A stretch of 39,907 nt of DNA, from assembly GCA_025201705.1 (NCBI GenBank), contig MU616814.1, positions 1 through 39,907 of the forward strand, read 5' to 3'. This DNA comes from Dissophora ornata. Its lineage: Eukaryota; Mortierellomycota; Mortierellomycetes; Mortierellales; Mortierellaceae. Shown here in pieces: positions 20,234-29,980 of this stretch. How positions within the stretch are numbered: position 1 is the stretch's first letter; every line of letters starts with the position of its first letter. Under the pieces are notes generated by a model. The model was given only the letters and a program-made list of their open reading frames with translations. It ran no database searches and was not told where the DNA came from. Position numbers and translations under genes: made by a program.

Positions 20234-23200
20234 AAAGACAAACAATCGGCTGCAGCCCCTGCATCTACCGGTGACCTCACGGCGCCCGTGACTTGGAGTC
20301 TGGTGCGCGTGGACCTACTGGCCTCATTCTACCCCCAAATCCGCTACCACTACTTAAACGACCCATTCACCTTTCCTCAAGCGATCGAGCGGCACCTCGT
20401 CTCCTGTGAGTTGCACAAGGAAACCTCGGTACTCTACCTCGATGGAATTTCTCCTGTCGAGAAGCAACACACAAATGCCTTGAGGCAGGACAAGCGCAAC
20501 ACCGCGCTGACAGGAGCGGAGAATTGTATCCGGGATATAGAAAAATCGCCACAGTCCACGAAAGCCCACTTTCAAGAAACTAGAGAATAAGTTCCGTGGC
20601 GCATTCTACCTTGGTCAAGACTCTCGGATGGTGTTGGCCACGTATCTACGCGGGCGAGGCTGGAGCTTTCCAGAAATTGCGTCCGAAGCGGATGTCACCA
20701 TTGCTCGTGATTTCAAGCCTGGCGATATCGTCGTGTTGCAGGATAGCGACATGGCAGCTTACGAGAACGTGGAGACGACCTGGCGGCCTCTTTCACGAAA
20801 GCGGTTTCTGAAGTACGAGATGGTAATTGTGACCAAACACTACCTACAGTTGAGCCGCGTGCAGCTGACGGTTCTCTGCTGTGTGTCGAAGAACGACTAC
20901 ACCACGAACCTGAACCAAATGGGGATCAAGACCAACTACGGAATCATCTAGACCATAACTGACGATGGTAATGGCCCTGATCTCCTCGAGACCGTAAACT
21001 GCTCCGCTAAGGATGGTTCGTCGGTACCTGGCGCATGAAACTGTGGTGATAAAGAAACCGGATCCAGACCGTTTTGATCCGGCGCTGAAGGTTTTCTGCC
21101 GCAGAGAACTTACAATACCGGATCCCCCTGCTGCCCCCCATGGACTTGACGCCGATGCACGACTCCAGGAGCTTCTTCGGAGATTGACCCGGATTCGTGA
21201 CGTTATGGACGACAGACGTCAACAAACGTATGTTATCTGATTAATGAAGATTTGTTATGATGGAAGTTCACAATGTTATGAAGAATCCTTTTATTAATGG
21301 TACATGTCTTTTCTATTATTTATTCTAGTAGCGATTCTGTCCCAACTGTGTCTGAGGGCAACGTGGAATTACCCAACCGATTTCGTATCGTGGACAGGCC
21401 TCCCAAAAAGCGTCCTCCACCCCACAAGTCTGGTCGGCGGTACAAACACCGTCCCAGATATGACATCAAGGCGCGGACGAGGATGCTGGAACACGAGCCA
21501 CCAAAGGGATTCAAAAAGTACAAGATCCAGCCCTGGAAACAGCGTGAGCCATCGCCAAGTGATAACACGGCCACTAGCACGATCTCTAAAAAATCGCAGA
21601 ATCCTTACAACCCTCGGCCAGTAACAATCTTGATCAAGAAACAGGACCATGGACTTTGATCACCCTATATGGACTCTCAATCTCGGCACAGTCCAGGCGA
21701 ACGCCAAGCGTGCTATATCAAGGAACATTACCCATTCCGCCGAGCGTCGATCCATCCTTGTACAAGGCATCAGGAGTTGCTTCTAGCAAGTTGCCAAACA
21801 GGCCTCAGAGGCAGCGAGGACCTTGCAGTGCGGCATTGGCATGTACTTTGAGAGTTTGTCTGCCCGGAAAGTCGACGAGATGGACAAACTGATTCTCAGG
21901 AAACTCTGTCCTGATTTCACCGCTGAGGAAATTACCGCTTTCAACGACTCGACAAACCAGCAACAGAGCATCGGTCAGGGACAGGATCAGGAACATGACC
22001 AAAGTTCGCAGAGCAAGTACAATGAATAGGAGCCTTTCCTGCAGATGCTCTTGAACGCCATCATGAACTCGACACAACCTGGTGCAACGGCGAGTATGAG
22101 AAAAACCGCCGCGAATGTGGAGCTCGCCCGCGAGTTTTTCGACAGGATCAACCTGTACGGTGTCTCAAGTCCACCAACCAAGCCGGCGTATCCAGCATCA
22201 ACAATAACCCAACCTCAGCTTTACGTGGAACTCGAAAACTAAAGATTTTGTAATATTATGGACGCATTACGGATAGCCTGTCTCATGTCTCTTTCAACAA
22301 AATAGATCGAGATCTTGAAGAACAAGGAGCTCCTCCCAGCGGAGGCAACGGGAACGATCGATCCCTCCCTGTCGGCGATCCAAAACTTTCTTGATTTGAA
22401 CAAAGCTTGCAGGCGACCCCGATGCGTGGTGCCGATGTCGTCAATGAAGGACAGGTTCATTACTTTGACGGAGCTCAACCTTGTGGAACTGTTTTGGCGG
22501 AACCCGGCGCTGAAGTACGAGCTTCGGCAGATGGCTTTTGGTGACTATACAACGATCGAGCCCCCCGCCCAAGTCTCTCAGGCGGATGTTCGCGACTGGG
22601 GTCCTGGCGCCCTGATCACGAACCTGACCACCGATGTTGGCTCATACACGGAGCATGAGCGTCGCGGTTTGAGGAGCTACTCCCGGTCAATGTCTCTGAT
22701 GTCCTTGGAGAGCATTCGGGAACACTTCCGCCCGATTCGACAGCCAACGTTCAATCCAGCCGGCGATTATACCGCGAAGGGCTACGTACCACGGGGCTCG
22801 ATTCGTACCGACGGATTTCGTTTACATATCCTCGCTTACAAGCTACACGAGCTTTCATGCGTCCGCTACAAGCGTTTGCCCCTCGACCAGCTTCCTTCGC
22901 GTCTAACCTCAACGCTGTCAGGCCTTGATGATCCTTTGACGGAGATCAGAAAGGTTATCAAGACCAAAGAGGACGTCGCACGGTTCTGGGGCTGCCTTCC
23001 TAGCGAGATCAAGATCCTTGCCATTGACCTGGGTAAAGAGTCCTTGGTTGGCGCAAGCGCTCTTTTGCTGCCCAGGAAATCCACTGCGTCCGCCGTGCCG
23101 ACATCGACATCCGTCTCACAGTCTACCAGCTCCGAGCCGACCGCAGCCACTAAGGGCGCCTCCACAACGCCATCCACCACCGCTACCAACACCCAGCCTG

Positions 23201-23652
23201 TGTCAAAACCAGCACCAGCTGGCACTGCGACCCCGCCACAAACGTTTTTCAACCTGTCACTTAAACAGAAAGCCGTTTATCAACCAGCTCTCAAACACAG
23301 GAAATGGCTGGAACAGCGACGAATGGAGGCTACGGAGGGAGGCCAGTCAATCAGTGACATAGAGAGCCATCTCCCCCCACATCGAGGCCCGGACGGCAGT
23401 GTTGAGAAGCATGTCAACGCGAGACAAGAGATGGAGACTGTTTTGTACGATTTCCACAACAAACCGGCGATCAAGAAAAATGCCTGGAACGCGCAACGGG
23501 CCAGGGAGCAGGAATTTCGATTGGTTGCCGGTCGATTGTTGCAAATGGTTGGGGGGTCCACCGGCGCCAATAGGCAGGACGACAACCTTGTCATCATCGG
23601 GATCGGCCTTTTTTCGCTCCACCCCGCTTTTTGCTCATATTTTGTCCGACTG

Positions 23653-23752
23653 GTAAGTGGCCAGTGCCGGTCTTTGTCAACAAATTGGTGGTTTGAAATC
23701 AAAGACCAGTAACTGACACAACACTCTCTCCTGTATTTTATAATTTTCTTGG
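23653..23752 (+). other. Relic intron with mutated acceptor
   Basis: A strong donor GTAAGT at 23653 follows the codons for YFVRL. The coding sequence resumes in phase with Ala-Arg-Ser-Leu-Gly-Tyr at 23753, where the two preceding bases are GG instead of AG. The only AG nearby (23756-23757) would shift the frame into an early stop. Confidence 0.5.
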
Positions 23753-23794
23753 GCAAGATCTCTGGGATACATTGTCGTGGTGGTAAATGAATTT

Positions 23795-23867
23795 TATACA
23801 TCCAAGAATTTTTTTTTTTTTTTTAATAACAACATGTCTCTCTGGTTTAATAATATACATCCAAGAA
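23795..23867 (-). mobile_element. Short retroposed insertion with 14-bp target-site duplication
   Basis: The 14-mer TATACATCCAAGAA occurs at 23795-23808 and again at 23854-23867. Between the copies lie 45 bp: T16 followed by 29 bp of AT-rich sequence. Removing one repeat and the insert restores the reading frame ...NEFYTSK-KCPVC... exactly. Poly(A) on the minus strand next to a duplicated target is the mark of target-primed reverse transcription, so this is most simply a severely 5'-truncated LINE/SINE-type copy on the minus strand. It is not an intron, because there is no GT at its start. Confidence 0.75.
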
Positions 23868-24457
23868 ATGCCCGGTGTGTCAGGCCTTCGTCGGTCATGT
23901 CAACATGCGACGACTGTATTTCCCACATTGCAAGAGTTTCATGCACCGAGACGAACTGGCGGGGCACAATATGTGCAACATTATTCAAGGACACTTGCTG
24001 GATCAAGAGCGACCACAGTACCTGCAACCAGTCTACGTGGATGGTACCCTCGCGTGGTCACAAAGCAAGGACAAGATCAATGTCGAGGACCAGGAGCTGC
24101 CCGAATGTCCTATCCCGAAGACGTGCAATGAAGAGCGCGGTCGTCCTGCCACAGCCAAGGGCGCCAGCAAGGATGGGTCCCGGGATTCCAGCCAGAAACG
24201 CAGAGCACTGGTCAAGCACGCGCCCCCTGTCCCGGCCAAGGACGTCGACATGGATGAGACCGAAGATACAAGCTAGCCTGACCGAACTCCTGTCAAGCGT
24301 GCCCTCAATGACCTACTAAGAAGACTATTCGGCTTGGCTAGTCTAGAATTTTTTTCGACCTTGTCTTGTGTATTAGCAAATACATAGTTGAGTTGGGTAT
24401 GGGAAGGCGTTGCGATTGCTCATTTCAGTGACGTGATTATAGCGCTCATTGTTCTAT

Positions 24458-26437
24458 TTATTTGCTGATATGATAATGCTCCACATATTCTACGGGCGCG
24501 TAGTAGACTAGCGGTGGACAAGCATGCCCTTCGTGGTGGCGGTAGCAGGGGTGATGAGAGAGGGACTCCAGGAACTCGGCAAAGCGCGATGAAGAAGTGT
24601 TTCTGTTCGATGACTCTGCTTCATTTTGGTCAGTAGCCTGCGGTTGTGCCTGAAACGCAAGATGTGGAGCATTGTGAGGGATAGACGACGACGATGTTGA
24701 CCGCGCGATCGGTGTCAGGCAAGGCAAGTTCACTCCTGGCGTTTCTATCCGAGGAAAATACTGCATAGGCGAACGAGGACAAGATTGTGCATAATCATCA
24801 TGATTCGAGGTGGACAGTTGTGCTGATAATGGTCGTGGAGAGTTTAAAGCCTCCTGCTGATCCTTGGGCCTAACCGGCAGCGGCGTTGGGGATCGCCAGC
24901 GCACTGAGCGATCAGAGGCACCGCCTGTATGGTTTGTGGCCCACTGACTACCCGCCACTGACAATGACTCTTCAGTGCTTTGTATCTCAATTGGGACATC
25001 ATAGTCCATGTAGAGAGATGGTTTTTCACTATGCCTTCTATTAGCGACCTCTTCAATGACGGGCTCTTGTTTGCTTCCGCGATTGTTGTAACCACCAAGC
25101 TTTGTATCACGCTCCTCTGACTTGACCTTGACGTTTGGAGAGACGGGATATCGTTGGAATAAAGCTCTCGCCTCGCCAACTCGGCAGCTGTTATCCTGGA
25201 CCTTGGGTTGGATCTGGAATGGATCCGCAGTACTCTCTAGTTGGAGTAGGTACTCCACCACGCCAGTCGAGTTTGAGGATGAAAGTTCTCTTCTCGTCTC
25301 TGTATCACAACCCTGAACTTGCATTGTAGGGGTAAGCGTCGTTCTGGGAAGCGTCATTGACGGAGACTGTATGAACTCACGGACTTGAACGGGAGAGGAG
25401 GTCGTACGCGGCACTTGCTGGGGTTGTTGCTGTCGCAGCTGGTAAGAATCTTGTAGGTGTCGCATATGCTGCTGTGGTTGCTGCGGGAACAGGGGGGGAT
25501 ATTCGCAAGCCGAAGGTGCCACTCTACTCTCTGCACTGAACAGACTCTCTTGATCCGCAGAGATGCCCCCACTGTATTCGCCCATGCCGCGCTGCCCCTC
25601 CCTAAGAAAGTGCATCTCCTGTTCAAACATTAGAGCCTCTTCCCGCTCTTGTGCCCGTCGAAGCGCTTGCGCGGCCTCATAGTACATCTGCATGGCTTCC
25701 TCCCGCTTGCGACGAGCAACTTCCAAGTCCATCCCGTTCCTCCATGGGCGCTCCACATGTGGTACCGTTTGGCTATCCAAAACGCTTTCCATCTCTGTGT
25801 GCGCCATTACCCCGCTCTCGCTCTTGTCCTTGACTCTGTTCAGAATTTTATTTCTGCCTATTTCCGCATTCTGGATCATTATCTGCATCTCATGCGTTGG
25901 TGGCAGAGTTCTCGCTCTTTCAACTCTTCCTTCACCACTCCTGAGAACTTCAGTTGCTTTTGGGTCACTAGATTCAGAAAACGCTCGGCGAAGTCGGTCT
26001 TGTTGCATCGCTTGATGTTGCTGTCGGTTCTGGAACTCGCTTAGCCGTCCTTGAAGGTACAGCAGTCCGAGATAAGGAGTCGTTTGTGAGGATGAAGATA
26101 ACAATCTCGTCTGGACGTTCTCTTGAGCTTCTTGTTCTTGTGCCAGTTGAGTAGTGAATGGCGGCAAAGCCGATGCTTTTGCCCCAGGAGTGTGCTGCGG
26201 TCGGTGATTGTGATGGCGGCTGTGGCTAAGCGGCGATAGTCGCTGTCGATTGACACTTCTTTGAGGTGTCCTTGAGCCTTGTCTTCGAGAATTGGGATCG
26301 ATATCTGCTGCACCCAGATAGCGAGATGACGGTGGAGGCGAGGAAGAAGACAATTCCGAGAGGGGATGTCGAGAGCGGCCCTGGTGGCGTGCCCCAGACC
26401 TCTTGTATGGGTCAAAATGCGGCTTGAGGGGAGTCAT
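24458..26437 (-). CDS. Gln/Ser-rich protein with coiled coil, function unknown
   Basis: Intronless 659-residue frame from the ATG at 26437. The frame is open a further 48 codons upstream without an ATG, in what is probably 5' UTR. The protein is mostly disordered: Ser/Pro/Arg/His-rich at about residues 1-100, and Gln-rich around 120-150 and 300-350. One convincing charged helix at about 235-275, rich in Arg/Glu/Ala/Gln, fits a short coiled coil. The C-terminal 40 residues are His/Tyr-rich. No enzyme domain, zinc finger or membrane segment is visible. A regulatory or scaffold protein is possible, but I do not assign a function. Confidence 0.7.
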   Translation of the reverse strand: MTPLKPHFDPYKRSGARHQGRSRHPLSELSSSSPPPSSRYLGAADIDPNSRRQGSRTPQRSVNRQRLSPLSHSRHHNHRPQHTPGAKASALPPFTTQLAQEQEAQENVQTRLLSSSSQTTPYLGLLYLQGRLSEFQNRQQHQAMQQDRLRRAFSESSDPKATEVLRSGEGRVERARTLPPTHEMQIMIQNAEIGRNKILNRVKDKSESGVMAHTEMESVLDSQTVPHVERPWRNGMDLEVARRKREEAMQMYYEAAQALRRAQEREEALMFEQEMHFLREGQRGMGEYSGGISADQESLFSAESRVAPSACEYPPLFPQQPQQHMRHLQDSYQLRQQQPQQVPRTTSSPVQVREFIQSPSMTLPRTTLTPTMQVQGCDTETRRELSSSNSTGVVEYLLQLESTADPFQIQPKVQDNSCRVGEARALFQRYPVSPNVKVKSEERDTKLGGYNNRGSKQEPVIEEVANRRHSEKPSLYMDYDVPIEIQSTEESLSVAGSQWATNHTGGASDRSVRWRSPTPLPVRPKDQQEALNSPRPLSAQLSTSNHDDYAQSCPRSPMQYFPRIETPGVNLPCLTPIARSTSSSSIPHNAPHLAFQAQPQATDQNEAESSNRNTSSSRFAEFLESLSHHPCYRHHEGHACPPLVYYAPVEYVEHYHISK

Positions 26438-27989
26438 CTGAGTGATAGAAATAGCGGAGACCCAGGTTTGATTGATGGAATGATGTCTGGGGCAAGTGAG
26501 ATTGGCAGAAAAGTCAGCCCAAGAGAAACAATGAACTATTTTGATACCTTGAATGATATTGTCAAGCAGTGTCTTGATCAATCGCCAAGAAATCGGGGGG
26601 GTGATGATGTCCTGACAAAGCCAATAACAGAGTACACGATAGGAGATGAGCCTATAGTGCGTAGGAAAGCGGGTCGCGTAAAAAGTGGAGAAAGAGGGGG
26701 CGGAAAGGATGCACTGCTGTTGAACTTTAGCAAGAGGATAATGGCGTTGCTGTTGAGAGAAGGTGCGCTTTTAATGTGCTTGTCAGCCGCAGAGTGAGGC
26801 AGTGAAATCAAAAATAAGCGCTTTGCGTGCATGTGCGCAGCGGATAACAAAAAAAAAAAAAATGCGCTGCTCTTTTAGGCCTACTACGTGATCTGCAGGA
26901 CGCGCATACGTGTTGGATTATGCCATTTTGCTGAGGATCTCGTTTAGGTGTGATCCAGATTAGGGGTCCTCATCCACCCCCTGGCTGCTCGTCAACGACA
27001 CGGTCACCATGCAACCAAAGCGTAATTGCTAACGATTCTCTGCTCTCGTTCTATCATGGCTGTCCGCCCCCTGCGCTTTGACCCCTGAGAATCATAGTGA
27101 TATGCTCGCGGGACCTAGGAGATACTGTACACCCAATCGGAGGTTAGGCACACTGCAAAGTGTAGATCTTCATCTAGACAATCTAGATAGCGAGGATGTG
27201 TTTGAGCTGACTACACCGGTTATGCTGGCAACGTATATGCTGCATGACATGTGCATTCATTGTCGGCATCCCCAGAGCTGCAAACACAATTATGGTTTTA
27301 TGGTTGTTGATTTAAAATTTCAAAGCGAGTGGGAAAAAAAAATGTCATTTCTCACCAAATGTGGCACAAAGCTGCACAATCAAAACAAAACAAAACAAGA
27401 GCATCCGGGATGGCATCCTTCCTCGAAATGACCATGTCCGATTATTGCGCTCTAATCCTCATCCTCCTCGACCTCAATTGGCTCTTTCTCCTGAAGAAAA
27501 TGTGGAAGGATGGTCATTGAATATAGATGCGTGGAGGTAGGATAGGCGAAGGGAGAAGGGAGAGCGGGGATGTTGCTGACACGGCTCCAAGCTGCCAGTT
27601 ACTTTTGATAAAGTCGAACTCTTTCAAACTATATTGTTTGCCGCCTCGCGTGAGCCCTCTCTTGCTTTCTTCGCGAAATTCCACTATGGATTGGCTCACC
27701 ATGTTTTATGGTTGTCTCATTTCCATAGTGTTGTGTTTTTGCAAAACCTCTTTCAAAAAAAAAAGGTAACAACAAACAAATTGTAGCGCAAGAGACACGT
27801 ATCGTTTATGAAGTCGCACTGTTATTATATTTTTAAAAAAAAAAAATCTGGGGCTTTCATGTCTGTTACATGTTTTGTCCCCCCTGGAATGAACACACAC
27901 GCCCAGCGTGTTATCTCCACTCCAACGGAAAAAAAACAACAGGCATCGCTCAACATTAAAGACATTATAATTCTTTCCCTTCGCTTGAT
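26438..27989. other. Gene-poor region, 1.55 kb
   Basis: No gene that I can support. Plus-strand frames at 26438-26797 and 27078-27431 lack domains. On the minus strand, TTTTCTTCAG at about 27502-27493 is followed by an in-frame acidic tail (EKEPIEVEEDED, stop near 27453), which looks like a possible terminal exon, but no convincing upstream exon was found. Homopolymer runs are present: A14 near 26850, A10 near 27756 and A12 near 27835. The left part should contain the promoter and 5' UTR of the Gln/Ser-rich protein gene. Confidence 0.45.
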
Positions 27990-28586
27990 TTAAATGGCCA
28001 GGGCGGCGGCGATCATAACGGCAGCAGAGGCAGCTAGGGGGAAGACGTTGCCGACCTTAAGGTAGCCAGTTGCTGCGCTAGCCTTGTTCGTTGGTGTGGC
28101 CGTGGCAGTAGTAGTAGTGGCAATCGTAGTCGTGGCCGACGTGGTCGTGGCAGTAGTAGTAGTGACAATCGTAGTAGTGGCCGTCGTTGTTGCCAGAGGC
28201 TGAGTGCCGGTGTAGGTCTCAGTCTTGTCCTCAATCAGGAAGTAGTGCGAGAACGTATACTGCCCGATCATCAAAGTGTAGTAGCCCGAAGGAACATCGG
28301 GCACAGGAACGCTTGCCTTTGAGCCTTTGGCAGCGACGTCAATATCGCCGACCTTTGTGATGACAGTAAGGTGCGTGGGATCGTTTCCTTGCAAAAGCTG
28401 GACGGGGAGAGTACCAACTGTGACAGAGCCGAGCTTCCATGCGATGGTTGCGTTCTGGCCCTTACGCCAGACTGTGCCAGCGACGGGGTTCGTAGGGGAG
28501 AGCTCAGGGGCAGCAGGACCAGGCGCGGTCTGCGCGAGGATTGTGCTAACGAATGTGGCAGCAACGGCGATGATAGAGAAGCGCAT
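27990..28586 (-). CDS. GPI-anchored Kre9/Knh1-like cell-wall protein
   Basis: Intronless 198-residue protein with a complete surface-protein layout. A signal peptide covers about residues 1-18, with cleavage after ILAQ likely. A Kre9/Knh1-like N-terminal domain (about 25-120) has NPVAGTVWRKGQ, ATIAWK and SGYYTLMIG-type strands. A Thr/Ala-rich stalk of near-tandem TTTAT/TTTIVT units (about 130-168) follows. The end is a GPI signal: small residues around NKASAATG, then a hydrophobic tail (about 178-198). Proteins of this layout are O-mannosylated and placed at the membrane or in the beta-glucan wall. Stalk repeat number often varies between strains. Confidence 0.85.
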   Translation of the reverse strand: MRFSIIAVAATFVSTILAQTAPGPAAPELSPTNPVAGTVWRKGQNATIAWKLGSVTVGTLPVQLLQGNDPTHLTVITKVGDIDVAAKGSKASVPVPDVPSGYYTLMIGQYTFSHYFLIEDKTETYTGTQPLATTTATTTIVTTTTATTTSATTTIATTTTATATPTNKASAATGYLKVGNVFPLAASAAVMIAAALAI

Positions 28587-29980
28587 TGTTATAGAGAGGG
28601 AAAAAGGGTTGTGAGATGGTTTGGAGAGACTGGGAATGGATGAGAGGGGATGGTTTGGAAAAGAGAAAGAAGAAATAAAGAAGAACGATTATTCATTTGT
28701 TCGGGAAAGATATTCGTGATATTCGTCGGGACCGAACCTTCTGAGGAGAACACTCCGCCCCTTCTGAACCAGGCACGCGTTGTGTGACATTACCGTGGAA
28801 TTTATCGATTCTCATTGGACAATTGTATCCAACATTCAGCATCGACGCCCCTGTTGTCGTTTGATCGCGTTTTTTGTCAGGCGTTTCAACTCCTCATCCA
28901 TTTCAGCACAGCACAAAGGGAACTCTGTCGTCGCATAAACTCATACTTTTATTGGCTTTTTTGATCCAACGGTATATCTACGCGCTGTCATGCGCGACAG
29001 GCCCATGGGCGGTCAGAAAATAAACACGTTGGCCAATACGGAGACGCTAGCGCAGTAAGCAGTAAGAAAACCTACAGTAGTTCTTAAACTTCATGTGGTA
29101 TCGATGGTGGCGAAAATCGTAGCGGTACAGGCGTTGGGCGCAGCAATTGACACCGTGGCGAGGAAATCCGTTGACAGAGCGGTGTAATTCTGTTGCCCAG
29201 AGTTATAAAAAGGATGCTACTGCTGATGTTGGACGTGGGAGAAATGGAAGGAGTAGGGGTATATGCGGACGTAGTGGCGCCGCTGCAGCTGTACGATTAT
29301 AGAGGGTCTGGTGCTAGGCAAGGCTGTAACTCGAGAGTAAGAATGGTTCTTTTCATTCTGAATCTTCCAAAATAACATTCTGTTCCAACATGGATGTAGC
29401 AAAAGTCCGATTTTAAGCAAACTGGTACCTGGACCGTGAGTGAATTCGTGTCAGGGGCGACCCTACCAAGTGATGCGATAATATGGAGTACAAGTCCTTC
29501 CCTATGGGTTGACAGATACACGTCCAGACTGGGTCCAAATGCGCTGTTCGAGGCGTCAATATGGCTCCAACCCGCTATAGCTAGTTCGCCAGCTATCCAG
29601 GCTATGGTGCCGTGATGTGGACTTCACACGGCGTAGATACAGAAGCGCAGAACGCCGTCAGGGACGCAAACCCCACGAATAAGAAGGGATCTAGAGCGCA
29701 ATGGGAGTATGTATGAGAAGATTGTAAGAACATGGATTTAAAAAGAAATACGTTACGCGCCATCTTTTACGTGGCCCAGATATTACAAACGGACTTGTCC
29801 TTGAGCCCGCACCTGTTGTAAATGAAACGACAAGGCGTTCCTATAAACATTACAGCTTTCTGAACCGTGCGTTTTGAAGCTTCCTTTGATGCTTGATTCA
29901 CAATCCAAAAAATAACTGCGGCTATTCATATATTAACGCTGCTGCACCACTACTTGTTGTATGTCATATTTCTATCCCAT
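28587..29980. other. Gene-poor region, 1.4 kb
   Basis: Contains the promoter of the GPI-anchored protein at its left end and the 3' flank of the F-box gene at its right end. Only short frames occur (60-74 codons at about 29193-29521), with no domain and no splice-supported extension. I see no tRNA, no tandem repeat and no transposon end. Confidence 0.5.

Larger units (their letters stand above)
20245..24276 (+). pseudogene. Decayed XPG/FEN1-like + TnpB/Fanzor-like RuvC fusion gene
   Basis: A broken gene followed across several frames. 5' part: XPG-like N region (from about 20300, VRVDLLASF...) and XPG-I region with EADVTIA (about 20685) and QDSDM (about 20742). After a basic linker, the 3' part has a RuvC-I-like strand AIDLGK with its Asp (about 23022), a RuvC-II-like strand (about 23584) with no acidic residue, VVVNEFYTSK, a KCPVC zinc knuckle, and HRDELAGHN (about 23943), the RuvC-III Asp/Asn motif. 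Breaks: no N-terminal Met region; frameshifts near 20572, 21010 and 21652; TAG at 20949, 21784 and 22027; TAA at 22240; a probable AG-to-GG acceptor loss (23751-23752); and an insertion at 23809-23867. The second zinc knuckle has Phe for its first Cys. Introns near 21225-21328 and 22249-22306 look intact. I recall intact relatives in Mortierella genomes, but this is memory, not a search. Confidence 0.7.

Noticed and set aside
22866..23252. Minus-strand frame opposite the RuvC part of the pseudogene
   Set aside because: Antisense of a Thr/Ser/Ala-rich linker; composition fully explained by the plus-strand reading.
26366..26797. 143-codon plus-strand frame opposite and upstream of the Gln/Ser-rich protein
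   Set aside because: No recognisable domain, and it overlaps the start of the better-supported minus-strand gene.
28034..28564. Two alternative minus-strand frames within the GPI-anchored protein gene
   Set aside because: Shadows of the Thr-rich repeat; only the chosen frame has a signal peptide and GPI signal.
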